Shown here piece after piece: positions 25,543-33,473 of a stretch of DNA of 64,000 nucleotides. Under the pieces are notes generated by a model. The model saw only the letters and a list, made by a program, of their open reading frames with translations, searched no databases and had not been told where the DNA came from. This stretch comes from Rhodospirillales bacterium. GTDB lineage: Bacteria; Pseudomonadota; Alphaproteobacteria; Rhodospirillales; Casp-alpha2. The position numbers were made by a program, and so were the translations under genes. The stretch is taken from assembly GCA_021775095.1 (NCBI GenBank), contig JAJFII010000098.1, positions 1 to 64,000 on the forward strand, given 5' to 3'. How positions within the stretch are numbered: position 1 is the stretch's first letter; the number at the start of each line of letters is the position of its first letter.

Positions 25543-27843
25543 TCAGGCTTTCAGGTCGCGCGCGACGGAGACCATTTCATCAACCGTCTTAAACACCGTG
25601 GCATTCGAATTGTAGGCGTTCTGGACCATTATCATTTTTGCAAATTCTTCAGCGATATCGACGTTTGAAACTTCGAGAGAGTAAGGTGTGAACGACGCCA
25701 GACCGCTGGTGTCTGCGGCATAGGTGATGGCCGTTCCGGAGTCCGCCGATTCTTTAAAGACCATACCGTTCAAAACTTCCAAACCATTTGGGTTGGTGAA
25801 AGTCGTTAGCGGCAGTTTGTAGATGTTGCGCTGCGTGCCATCGTCAAAATCACCCAGAACATGGCCGACCTGGTCAAAGGTGATGCGGCCTAAATTGGCA
25901 ACCGCCAGACCGTTGTGGCTGTAGTTGAAGGGCAGGAAGGAGTCGCCATATTGCGTGAAATCTGTAACGTCCAAAGCCACGGTTGCCGTCGCGGCATCGT
26001 CAAATGTGAATGAATAATCCAGCGTAATCGGCGCGACTCCGTTGATTTGTCCCAACTCCGTAAACGAAAGGCTCTGTATCGCTGAGGTTTGGTAGTTGGT
26101 ATTTGTGCCAATGGCGATGCCACTGTCATCGGTAACCGCGACGGCCGCTGTCGTCGTAACCAGCGTTGCCGTATTGTCGAGAGTTCCGCCGCCGCCATCA
26201 CTGGCCGTTGCGGAAGTCGTAAGCGTATTGCCTGCAGCAGAGGCCGTCAGGATAACTTCGCCGGTACCGCCAGCGGTCGCGACGACAATGGCATTGGCGG
26301 TTGCGTCGCCGTTAATGTTGACGACCAACCCGTTGCGAACGTCTGCAAGGGTGTCGCCGAGGAGTGCCGTATAGGAAACTGCGGTGCCGTTGATGGTTAC
26401 TGAATAAATATCGCCGGTTTCAATTGTTCCGGCGAGGGTAATCGTATCGACCTGGGAAACGGCTCCGACATTGGTAGTTGCCACCGTTGTCGTCAGGGTC
26501 GTGCCGTCGTCGTTGGCCTGGGTGGTTGTCGTCGATGCCGTGTTGTCGGCCGTGCCCGACGTCACATTTGTCGCGTTGACGGTCGTCGTGAAGGCGGTGC
26601 CAGAGGTGACCGCCGTAAGAACGATTTCACCGGTGGCCGCCCCGGCAGATGCGGTTACAATGGCGCTGGCACTTGGATCGGTGGCGATTTTAGCAAGCAG
26701 GGCGTCGCGTACGTCGCTCAGTGTGGCATCGTCCATCGTCGTGGTATAGGTAACCAGGGCACCGCCAACATTGACTTCGTAAACGTCGCCAGTTTCGACA
26801 GTGCCGGCAATGGTGACGGTCTCAATCTGAGGCGTAGTCGTGCCGGCGTTTTCGGTAAGGGTAATTTCGCCAGGGGCAACGCCAGCCGTCGCGGTGACCC
26901 GGTTGCCGACAACCGTGTTGGCATTGATTGCCGCGACAACAGCCGTTCGAACCGCCGCCAGATCGGCTTCCGCGCCGGTTGTTGTATAACTGACCGTATT
27001 GTTGTTGATGGTAACCGAATAGGTGTCTCCCGCCTCTACCGTTCCCTGCAGGACAAGGGTATCCGTTTGTGGCGTATTGGCCCGCGACGTGGTGGCAGAA
27101 ACCTCCCACTGGTTGTTGGCACTTTTTGTGAAATTTATGGTCGCGTCCCGTTTTGCGCCGTTCGAATCGACCACGCTGATGGTGTAGGTCTGCAGGTTTT
27201 CGTTGTTGGTGCCGGCATTGGCGGTAAGTACCGTCGCCGCATGATCAGAAATGATCTCCGCATTGGATGGCAAGTTCAGGCTTAGTTTGGCCGTGGTGGT
27301 AGTTTGAAAATCTGTGGCAAAGGCATAGGTGTCAATCCGCATCGGTCGCGGGGTCCCGGATTCCAGAAAAGAGCCGTCTGTTTCTGGTGACCATCCCAAT
27401 AGATAATAGCCATTTTTGTCGACAAGATATCCTTCATTGGTCTGGATTGTATCGCCCCCTTCGCCGGTCGCGGTTACGACATTTTCAGATTTTTCAACGC
27501 GAAAGGCACCATCGCGGCTATAGAACAGGTTTTCGTCATCAAAGGACGTCAGGGAATTGCTAAGCTGGTAAAAACCGTTGCCGACAATGGCCAGGTCAAG
27601 ATCCCGGCTCGAGCTTGTGATGATTCCCTGTTGGGTTATTGTCTGATAGTCTTTTGGTTTAACGCCGCCGACGTCTGAGTGGTTGCCGCCGATGGTTTGG
27701 CTGAGCACGGTCTCAAACCGGGTATCTGTTCGTTTATATCCACCGGTATTTACGTTAGCAATATTGGCACCGATGGTATTGAGCGCATGGGTATTACTTC
27801 GCATTCCAAGGGTACTGGTCTGAAATAAATTGTAACCAACCAT
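25543..27843 (-). CDS. flgE: Second FlgE-like hook/basal-body protein, enlarged
   Basis: A 766-aa rod/hook-family protein. The N-terminus (TSTLGMRSNTHALNTIGANI, ANVNTGGYKRTDTRFETVLS) and C-terminus (EFAKMIMVQNAYNSNATVFK, TVDEMVSVARDLK) have the FlgE/FlgF/FlgG core. The domain between them is more like FlgE. Between about 255 and 575 are three tandem copies of the xDTxxLxGTxExGDxYxVTI module also found in flagellin and in the FlgE at 4871. I chose ATG 27843 because GGAG sits seven bases upstream; the longer frame to 27873 lacks a site. It could be an alternative hook subunit or a specialised segment protein; sequence alone does not decide. Confidence 0.85.
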   Translation of the reverse strand: MVGYNLFQTSTLGMRSNTHALNTIGANIANVNTGGYKRTDTRFETVLSQTIGGNHSDVGGVKPKDYQTITQQGIITSSSRDLDLAIVGNGFYQLSNSLTSFDDENLFYSRDGAFRVEKSENVVTATGEGGDTIQTNEGYLVDKNGYYLLGWSPETDGSFLESGTPRPMRIDTYAFATDFQTTTTAKLSLNLPSNAEIISDHAATVLTANAGTNNENLQTYTISVVDSNGAKRDATINFTKSANNQWEVSATTSRANTPQTDTLVLQGTVEAGDTYSVTINNNTVSYTTTGAEADLAAVRTAVVAAINANTVVGNRVTATAGVAPGEITLTENAGTTTPQIETVTIAGTVETGDVYEVNVGGALVTYTTTMDDATLSDVRDALLAKIATDPSASAIVTASAGAATGEIVLTAVTSGTAFTTTVNATNVTSGTADNTASTTTTQANDDGTTLTTTVATTNVGAVSQVDTITLAGTIETGDIYSVTINGTAVSYTALLGDTLADVRNGLVVNINGDATANAIVVATAGGTGEVILTASAAGNTLTTSATASDGGGGTLDNTATLVTTTAAVAVTDDSGIAIGTNTNYQTSAIQSLSFTELGQINGVAPITLDYSFTFDDAATATVALDVTDFTQYGDSFLPFNYSHNGLAVANLGRITFDQVGHVLGDFDDGTQRNIYKLPLTTFTNPNGLEVLNGMVFKESADSGTAITYAADTSGLASFTPYSLEVSNVDIAEEFAKMIMVQNAYNSNATVFKTVDEMVSVARDLKA

Positions 27844-28096
27844 GTGCTTGCTCCAAGAGTTTTGCGATCCCATAGACGGATCTGTGGCTATTGCCAGAAC
27901 TTAAATGCAAAAATGATGCCAATTTCCAGACGGGGTAACCTGCTGAAATTATTAACAATTTATTTAAACGCTCGGCCTGTTGACCTATGAATGGTGGGAA
28001 TTTTCTGAGAGGGAGAAAATTGTGCCGGGTCAATTCGTGCTCTTTCGGGATAAGGGTGCACGCGATACGGCCAGAAATTCACACGCTCGCGACGGC
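27844..28096. other. Upstream region of the second flgE
   Basis: 253 bases between the fbpC stop and the second flgE start. TTAA-N8-TTAA at 27952-27967 is near the CtrA pattern but with one extra base in the spacer. No fbpC terminator with a clear T-run was seen. Confidence 0.3.
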
Positions 28097-29224
28097 TCAA
28101 TCGATCGCAAACACATGGGCTTCTCGGGCGTTGACCGTTGCCCAGACCAGGGAACCGGCTTGCGGTAAAAACCTGCCCGGGATGCGGGCCTCCATCACGG
28201 TGTCTTCCGCCGTTCCATTTGGCACCCGGAAGGCGACCTGACTTGCGCGCCCGAGGGAACGTGCACGGACGACAACAAACCCCGGTTGCCGTTGCGTTAC
28301 GGGCGAGCCTGCAGGCACCGACGGTGGTGCCGGTCGGCATGGTGCGTCGCCGGCAATTTCCGCCGGCTGAGTGCCCGGTGCAGCCAGCCGTATTCCATCG
28401 GGTCGGATCAATACCTGAACCCGTTGCCCTTCGTTAAACGATGACGCCTCGATGATGCCAAGAGGCGAATTGATCTGGCCACCTGTGACGATGCCGGCCC
28501 ATCGGTTAACGGCACCAAACAGGTCGGTGACAAAAGCGCTGTTGGGGCGGAAGTAAATATCGTCCGGGCTGCCGTCCTGGACCATGCGTCCATGGTTCAT
28601 AACCAGAATTCTGTCGGCCATGAACATGGCTTCCTCCGGGTCATGGGTAACCATCAATGTGGCCACTCCGGTTTCCTTCAAAAGGTTCAGGGTCTGGGTT
28701 CTGATGTCCGCCCGGCGGGTCACGTCCAGCCCGGAAAACGGCTCGTCGAGGAACAATACACTCGGTTCCGGAGCAATGGCGCGAAGCAGCGCGACCCGTT
28801 GTTGTTGACCGCCTGACAAGGTATGGGGGTAGGTTTCCGCAAAGGCGGCTAAACCCATTTGTTCGAGGGCACCTTCCATCCAGGCCTGCCGTCGCGATTT
28901 TGGTTTAACACCAAATAGAATGTTTTCGGCAACCGTCAGATGCGGGAATAAGGCGTAGTCCTGAAACATCAAACCAATGCCCCGTTTTTCCGGCGGCAAG
29001 TTAAATCCCGTGGCACCGCTGGCGACCAGCCGTTCGCCCAAATGGACTTCTCCTTTCTGTAAATCTTCAAGCCCTGCGGCGACACGCAACAGAGTGGTTT
29101 TCCCGCAACCCGATGGCCCAAGCAAACAGACCAGTTCACCGGGTCTGACAAAAACCGAAACTCCCCTAACCACGTCGTCACCATGGAACGCATGTGACAG
29201 GTTGCTGACGTGCAGGCCACTCAT
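28097..29224 (-). CDS. fbpC: Iron(III) ABC transporter ATP-binding protein FbpC
   Basis: The 375-aa ATPase of an iron(III) importer. It has Walker A GPSGCGKTTLLR (about 36-47), a Q-loop region LMFQDYALFPHL, the signature LSGGQQQRVAL, Walker B VLFLDEPFSGLD and switch His in LMVTHDPEEA. A C-terminal TOBE-like region (about 240-375) follows. The start at 29224 overlaps the permease stop by four bases (ATGA). The open frame continues upstream to 29446, but that part lies inside the permease gene and is not expected to be translated. Confidence 0.92.
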   Translation of the reverse strand: MSGLHVSNLSHAFHGDDVVRGVSVFVRPGELVCLLGPSGCGKTTLLRVAAGLEDLQKGEVHLGERLVASGATGFNLPPEKRGIGLMFQDYALFPHLTVAENILFGVKPKSRRQAWMEGALEQMGLAAFAETYPHTLSGGQQQRVALLRAIAPEPSVLFLDEPFSGLDVTRRADIRTQTLNLLKETGVATLMVTHDPEEAMFMADRILVMNHGRMVQDGSPDDIYFRPNSAFVTDLFGAVNRWAGIVTGGQINSPLGIIEASSFNEGQRVQVLIRPDGIRLAAPGTQPAEIAGDAPCRPAPPSVPAGSPVTQRQPGFVVVRARSLGRASQVAFRVPNGTAEDTVMEARIPGRFLPQAGSLVWATVNAREAHVFAID

Positions 29225-30954
29225 CGGGTTACTTTCAAACGACTGTCCTGATTCTGCCCAGGTCGGGAATTGACAATATTCCAACTCAGCAGAATTACCG
29301 GAATAATGCCAGCCCCGACAATGGTCAGGGCACCAAGTGCGGCTTCCTCGATCAATTCGTCGGATGCATATTGGAAAACAAATGTCGCCAGCGTGTCGTA
29401 ATTGAAGGGCCTGAGTATGAGGGTTAGGGGAAGTTCTTTCATGCAATCAACAAACACCAACAGTCCGGCTGTTAATAAACTGCCACGAACCAGGGGTAAA
29501 TGGACCCGTCTAAGGGTGGCAGCGGGGCTATGGCCTAAGGTGCGCGCCGCGCCGTCCATATTTGGTGTGATTTTGCCGAGGCTTGCCTCCATCGTCCCAT
29601 AGGACAGCGCGAGGAAACGGACCGTATACCCATAAATGACAGCAACAACCGTTCCACTGAGGAAAAGTCCACCGGAAATACCAAGTGTTGCCAACAGGAA
29701 ACGGTCCAGAGCATTGTCAAAGATGCCAAGGGGAATGACCACACCAATTGCCAAAATGGCACCTGGAATGGCGTATCCAATGCTGGCAAATCGGGCGGCG
29801 GCGCGGACCGTCGGCGAGCCGTTCAAGCGCACTCCATAGGCCATGAATACCCCGATCAGCACGGAGCTGATGGCCGCGATAGAAGAAAGGGTGAGGCTGT
29901 TGAGCACATACTGAAAATAATTGGCGGCCAGTGTTTCCGCATAAAAATTCAGGGAATAGGAAAATAATACAGCTGCCGGCAGTAAAAATCCAAACGACAG
30001 GGGCAGTGCACAAACCAGAAATGCCAGGGCGGCCCTCGGCCCGCGCAAACGATAGCATGCCAAGGTGCTGTATTTACTGGACGTGTGGTGGAAACGTCGG
30101 CCGCTGCGTGCGGTGCGTTCCAAGGCGATCAGCGTCAGCACAAAAATTAATAAAACCGACGCCAATTGGGCGGCTCCGGACCGGCTGCTCATATTTAACC
30201 AGACATCATAGATGCCCGAGGTAAACGTGTTCACGGCAAAAAACTCGACCGTACCCAAGTCATTGAGGGCCTCCATCAGGGCCAGGGTCATGCCAATGAC
30301 GATGGCCGGGCGAGCCAGCGGTAAGGCGACCTTAAAAAAAGACTGCCAGGGACCGTTACCCAAGGTTCGGCTGACGTCCAATACACATACGGATTGTTCA
30401 AGAAATGCCGCCCGGGCCAGCAGATATACATAGGGGTAAAGGACCAATGTCATCACCACAATTGCCCCAGGTAGCGAGCGAATTTCAGGAAACCAGTAGT
30501 CCTGCCGGCTGCTCCAGCCAAATATCTCGCGCAGAACTACCTGCAGGGTTCCGGCGTATTCCAGTTGGTCGGTTACGACAAAGGCCAGAACATAGGCGGG
30601 TACGGCAAGGGGTAACAGAAGCGCCCAATTAAACAGCTTACGGCCGGGGAATTTGCACATGGTAACCAGCCAGGCGGTGGCCGTGCCAATGACCATTGTC
30701 CCAAAACCGACGCCCATCATAAGCCCCAGGGTGGTCCATACGTATTTGCCGAGCACGGTCGCGATCAAGTGGTTCCAGATATCGTCACTGGGCGACAAGG
30801 CGAGAAAGAGGACGGCCAGAAGAGGTAAGGCGATGAGCAGGGCAATGGCCATTACACCCAGCGTCCAAAGGTTAATGGATCGATTTAAACCCTGTCCAAG
30901 TCGGGACCAGACCGGCGTGTTGCGGGGGGCTGAAGGTCTTGTGGTCGTCGTCAC
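29221..30954 (-). CDS. fbpB: Iron(III) ABC transporter permease FbpB
   Basis: A 577-aa inner-membrane permease made of two fused halves, each with about six membrane helices and an EAA loop (first near 200-225, ALPLARPAIVIGMTLALMEA followed by LNDLGTVEFF; second near 470-520, HLPLVRGSLLTAGLLVFVDC followed by MKELPLTLIL). This double arrangement is typical of FbpB/SfuB iron transporters. It is coupled to fbpC by a four-base overlap and lies 122 bases after fbpA, separated by a terminator-like hairpin. Confidence 0.92.
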   Translation of the reverse strand: MTTTTRPSAPRNTPVWSRLGQGLNRSINLWTLGVMAIALLIALPLLAVLFLALSPSDDIWNHLIATVLGKYVWTTLGLMMGVGFGTMVIGTATAWLVTMCKFPGRKLFNWALLLPLAVPAYVLAFVVTDQLEYAGTLQVVLREIFGWSSRQDYWFPEIRSLPGAIVVMTLVLYPYVYLLARAAFLEQSVCVLDVSRTLGNGPWQSFFKVALPLARPAIVIGMTLALMEALNDLGTVEFFAVNTFTSGIYDVWLNMSSRSGAAQLASVLLIFVLTLIALERTARSGRRFHHTSSKYSTLACYRLRGPRAALAFLVCALPLSFGFLLPAAVLFSYSLNFYAETLAANYFQYVLNSLTLSSIAAISSVLIGVFMAYGVRLNGSPTVRAAARFASIGYAIPGAILAIGVVIPLGIFDNALDRFLLATLGISGGLFLSGTVVAVIYGYTVRFLALSYGTMEASLGKITPNMDGAARTLGHSPAATLRRVHLPLVRGSLLTAGLLVFVDCMKELPLTLILRPFNYDTLATFVFQYASDELIEEAALGALTIVGAGIIPVILLSWNIVNSRPGQNQDSRLKVTR

Positions 30955-30992
30955 ATTGTATTCCCTGGTATCCAGATATCCCCACTCCTACA

Positions 30993-31023
30993 GAAAAAAG
31001 CGGGCGGGAAAAAGCCCCGCCCG
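30993..31023 (-). terminator. Attenuator hairpin between fbpA and fbpB
   Basis: On the minus strand an 8-bp stem CGGGCGGG / CCCGCCCG with a 7-base loop is followed by CTTTTTTCTG. It lies in the 122-base gap after fbpA, so part of the transcripts should stop here. That would give more binding protein than permease and ATPase, as is usual for such operons. Confidence 0.65.
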
Positions 31024-31076
31024 TTTTATTTTTAGAATCACTGCCCAAGGGCTTCAATATCTGGGTGTAAATGACC

Positions 31077-32144
31077 CTAGCTGCTGGGCCCGTCATTAAA
31101 TCCGACTTTATCTACCAGTTTACTGGCCGCTTTGCGATATTTTGCAATTTCTTCGAGATTTATGCTGTCAACTTTAAAGGTGCCCCAGGACTTGACCATG
31201 TCGGACCACTCAACCCCTTTTTTAACCGGGTATTCATGGTTTTGCGCGGCGTACATACGCTGCGCATAATCGCCGCTCAAAAACTCCATGAGCTTGATCG
31301 CGTTGTCTTTGTTTTTGGCAGTGCTGGTGAGTGCGACACCTGAAATATTGACGTGCTGGCCACGGCCGTCCTGATCTAAAAACACAACCCTTACGGCGTT
31401 TGCCCAGTCTTTTTGTTCTGGTTTTTTGTCGTTTGTCGCCATATTCGCCATGTAGTAATTATTGGCCAGAGCGAGGTTACAGACACCTTCAAATATGGCC
31501 TTGGCCTGCGCTCTGTCATTACCTTGCGGTTTGCGGGCGAGGTTTGCCTTCAGGCCACGCAACCATTTTTCTGCCTTTGCTTCTCCATCGTGGGCGATGA
31601 CCGAGGCAATGAGTGCGATGTTATAAACATGTTTGCCAGAGCGCATGCAGATGTTATGGCCGATTTTCGGGTCGGCGAGGTCCATTAAGGATCTAATCGT
31701 GCCTTCGGCAACCCGTTTTTTGCTGGCCAGAACCATTCGCGCGCGTAAGGTCAGGCCAAACCACAGGCCATCCGGGTGGCGAAGATGGGCCGGCACATTG
31801 GCCGTGAGTGTCGGCGAGACGACCGGCTGCAGGAGGCCCGCTTCCTTTAATTCATTTAACCGACCGATATCGACCGTTAAAACCGCATCAGCTGGGTTGT
31901 TGGTGCCGGCCGCACGGATCTTTTCCAACATGCCTTTTTGCGCGTAAACGGAGTTAACCTTGATCCCGGTGGTTTTTGTGAACTCGTCGAGCATGGGTTG
32001 AATGAGAAAGGGTTGGCGGTAGGAGTATAAATTTACCTCTTTTACACCATCGGCGTGCGCTGTGCTCGGGCCCGCAGCAAGCGCTGCAACGAGGGCAATT
32101 GCACCAAAAGCGATGCGGGAAGGGGTCAATTGATTGGATGTCAT
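31077..32144 (-). CDS. fbpA: Iron(III) ABC transporter periplasmic binding protein FbpA
   Basis: A 355-aa extracytoplasmic solute-binding protein. A signal peptide (about 1-31, ending STAHA) precedes the mature sequence, which opens with VNLYSYRQPFLIQPMLDEF. The NNYYMANM segment contains the adjacent tyrosines that bind iron in FbpA/FutA proteins. C-terminal TSTAKNKDNAIKLMEFLSGD is also family-like. The start at 32144 has an AGGAACAG ribosome site; 15 further in-frame codons upstream are unlikely to be used. It is the first gene of fbpABC, with Fur-like boxes upstream. Confidence 0.93.
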   Translation of the reverse strand: MTSNQLTPSRIAFGAIALVAALAAGPSTAHADGVKEVNLYSYRQPFLIQPMLDEFTKTTGIKVNSVYAQKGMLEKIRAAGTNNPADAVLTVDIGRLNELKEAGLLQPVVSPTLTANVPAHLRHPDGLWFGLTLRARMVLASKKRVAEGTIRSLMDLADPKIGHNICMRSGKHVYNIALIASVIAHDGEAKAEKWLRGLKANLARKPQGNDRAQAKAIFEGVCNLALANNYYMANMATNDKKPEQKDWANAVRVVFLDQDGRGQHVNISGVALTSTAKNKDNAIKLMEFLSGDYAQRMYAAQNHEYPVKKGVEWSDMVKSWGTFKVDSINLEEIAKYRKAASKLVDKVGFNDGPSS

Positions 32145-32173
32145 CTTTTCTGTTCCTGGTCTTATGATGTTAT

Positions 32174-32188
32174 TGATAATTATTCGCA
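32174..32188. promoter_or_regulatory. Candidate Fur-box half, fbpA promoter
   Basis: TGATAATTATTCGCA resembles the 7-1-7 Fur inverted repeat TGATAAT-N-ATTATCA; the left half matches fully, the right half at five of seven positions. It is 30 bases upstream of the fbpA start. Confidence 0.4.
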
Positions 32189-32222
32189 AACGCGGATGTT
32201 TATTCTATATAGGTAATTTTTT

Positions 32223-32241
32223 GGAAATGCAAATCATTCTC
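32223..32241. promoter_or_regulatory. Candidate Fur box, fbpA promoter
   Basis: GGAAATGCAAATCATTCTC matches the 19-base Fur consensus at 14 positions. It lies 79 bases upstream of fbpA. Together with the second site nearer the gene it supports iron-repressed expression of fbpABC. Some alphaproteobacteria use Irr or RirA instead of Fur, so the actual regulator is uncertain. Confidence 0.5.
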
Positions 32242-32397
32242 ATAAGCGTCTGGTAAGTGCCATTATCTGTTGGCTGATCAAGTACGGATTGGCGCATTGG
32301 CCCGGCAGGCGTATAGTGGGGATGGATGGGGCGGAAGGATAATCCGCGCCGGCAATTGCGCATGTGTCAATGGACCGAAAGATCAAAGGCAGCTCCC

Positions 32398-32841
32398 ATG
32401 AAAGTTACAAAACAAGGCTCCACAAATGAGGCAGGGGCGACACGCAAAAAAGGGCCAAAATCGAATACCGGCGAAGCCTTTGCGGATAGCCTGAAGGGGC
32501 TGCAGGAGAGCAGCGGTTCCGCACCCGCTGTTGAAAGCGGTCGGGTTGGAAACGTCGATTCTGTATTCGCTGTCCAGGAGGTTCCGGATGCATTGGATCA
32601 ACGCACCCGTAAAATGGCCATGGACTATGGGGAAGATCTCTTAAGCCGCCTGGACGATTTGAAGGTAGGTGTCCTAAATGGTTGTTTTTCTAAGGATAAA
32701 TTGACGGAACTGGCTCACAACCTACGGCAAAAACGCCAGTCAAGTGACGACGAAAAGTTAAATGATCTGATCGGTGAAATCGAATTGAGGGCCGAAGTGG
32801 AAATTGCGAAACTGTCCCGCCGCCGAAAAACGCTGCCGTAG
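32398..32841 (+). CDS. fliX: Flagellar assembly regulator FliX
   Basis: A 147-aa FliX protein, which in Caulobacter couples early flagellar assembly to the activity of the activator FlbD. The family core is present: FAVQEVPDALDQRTRKMAMD, YGEDLLSRLDDLKVGVLNGC and near the C-terminus IGEIELRAEVEIAKL. The N-terminal 50 residues are polar and low-complexity. I chose ATG 32398, which has an AAAGG site; an upstream frame to 32326 lacks one. In Caulobacter fliX is divergent from flgI; here about 7 kb (flgE copy plus fbpABC) lies between them. Confidence 0.9.
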   Translation: MKVTKQGSTNEAGATRKKGPKSNTGEAFADSLKGLQESSGSAPAVESGRVGNVDSVFAVQEVPDALDQRTRKMAMDYGEDLLSRLDDLKVGVLNGCFSKDKLTELAHNLRQKRQSSDDEKLNDLIGEIELRAEVEIAKLSRRRKTLP

Positions 32842-32974
32842 TGTTCTACTGGGATAATTTCTAAATTTTGTCGAATCGAAAACTGTATTTGTAGGTCTTA
32901 AATGGGACTTGCGATGGCCGACGTCCGCCCCTATATTCCCGGCGCTAGAACACTACAGGAGGCCAATGTAGGGC

Positions 32975-33391
32975 ATGACACTCACTTTATCACCCGACTA
33001 TAAGCCAACCGCTAAAGAAGAATTCATGAACGAGCGGATGGCTGAGTATTTTCGCCAAAAACTTTTGAGCTGGAAAGCTGAATTGTTAACGGCCTCCAAC
33101 GATACCCTAACCCAACTTCAGGAGGGTGGGGTCATTGAACCGGATATCGCTGACCGTGCATCGATCGAAACCGACCGGTCCTTAGAACTCAGAACGCGGG
33201 ATCGTGCGCGCAAGTTAATTAATAAGATTGATGAAGCGCTAATGCGTATTGAAGACGGATCTTACGGATTTTGCGAGGAATCGGCGGAGCCAATCAGTGT
33301 ATCGAGATTGGAAGCGCGGCCCATTGCAACCTTGAGCATAGAAGCGCAGGAACGTCACGAGCGCATGGAAAAAACCCATCGCGACGACTGA
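32975..33391 (+). CDS. dksA: DksA/TraR-family transcription factor without zinc ligands
   Basis: A 138-aa DksA-like RNA polymerase secondary-channel protein. A coiled coil (about 18-90) has the acidic tip region DIADRASIETDRSLELRTRD. The C-terminal globular part (about 95-130; GSYGFCEESAEPISVSRLEA, RPIATLSIEAQERHE) corresponds to the zinc finger but keeps only one of the four cysteines, as in several cysteine-poor DksA paralogues. An AGGAGG at 32957-32962 sits 12 bases from the ATG; a closer ATG at 32966 is followed at once by a stop. It lies between fliX and flgH, a conserved alphaproteobacterial position. Confidence 0.9.
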   Translation: MTLTLSPDYKPTAKEEFMNERMAEYFRQKLLSWKAELLTASNDTLTQLQEGGVIEPDIADRASIETDRSLELRTRDRARKLINKIDEALMRIEDGSYGFCEESAEPISVSRLEARPIATLSIEAQERHERMEKTHRDD

Positions 33392-33415
33392 CCAGTTTTG
33401 ACAGTGAGCCCAAAA

Positions 33416-33446
33416 AAGAGGCCGACGCGAAAGCGTCGGCCTTTTA
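33416..33446. terminator. Bidirectional terminator between dksA and flgH
   Basis: A 9-bp stem GGCCGACGC-GAAA-GCGTCGGCC followed by TTTTAGTTTT on the plus strand and preceded by AAAAAAGA, which gives a T-run on the minus strand. It is placed to end both dksA (plus) and flgH (minus). Confidence 0.85.
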
Positions 33447-33473
33447 GTTTTGTCTAGGTAGGGCTTTCGCCGC

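Noticed and set aside
29225-29446. N-terminal extension of the FbpC frame
   Set aside because: It lies inside the permease gene in another frame and lacks ABC features; the overlapping ATG at 29224 gives a normal FbpC start.
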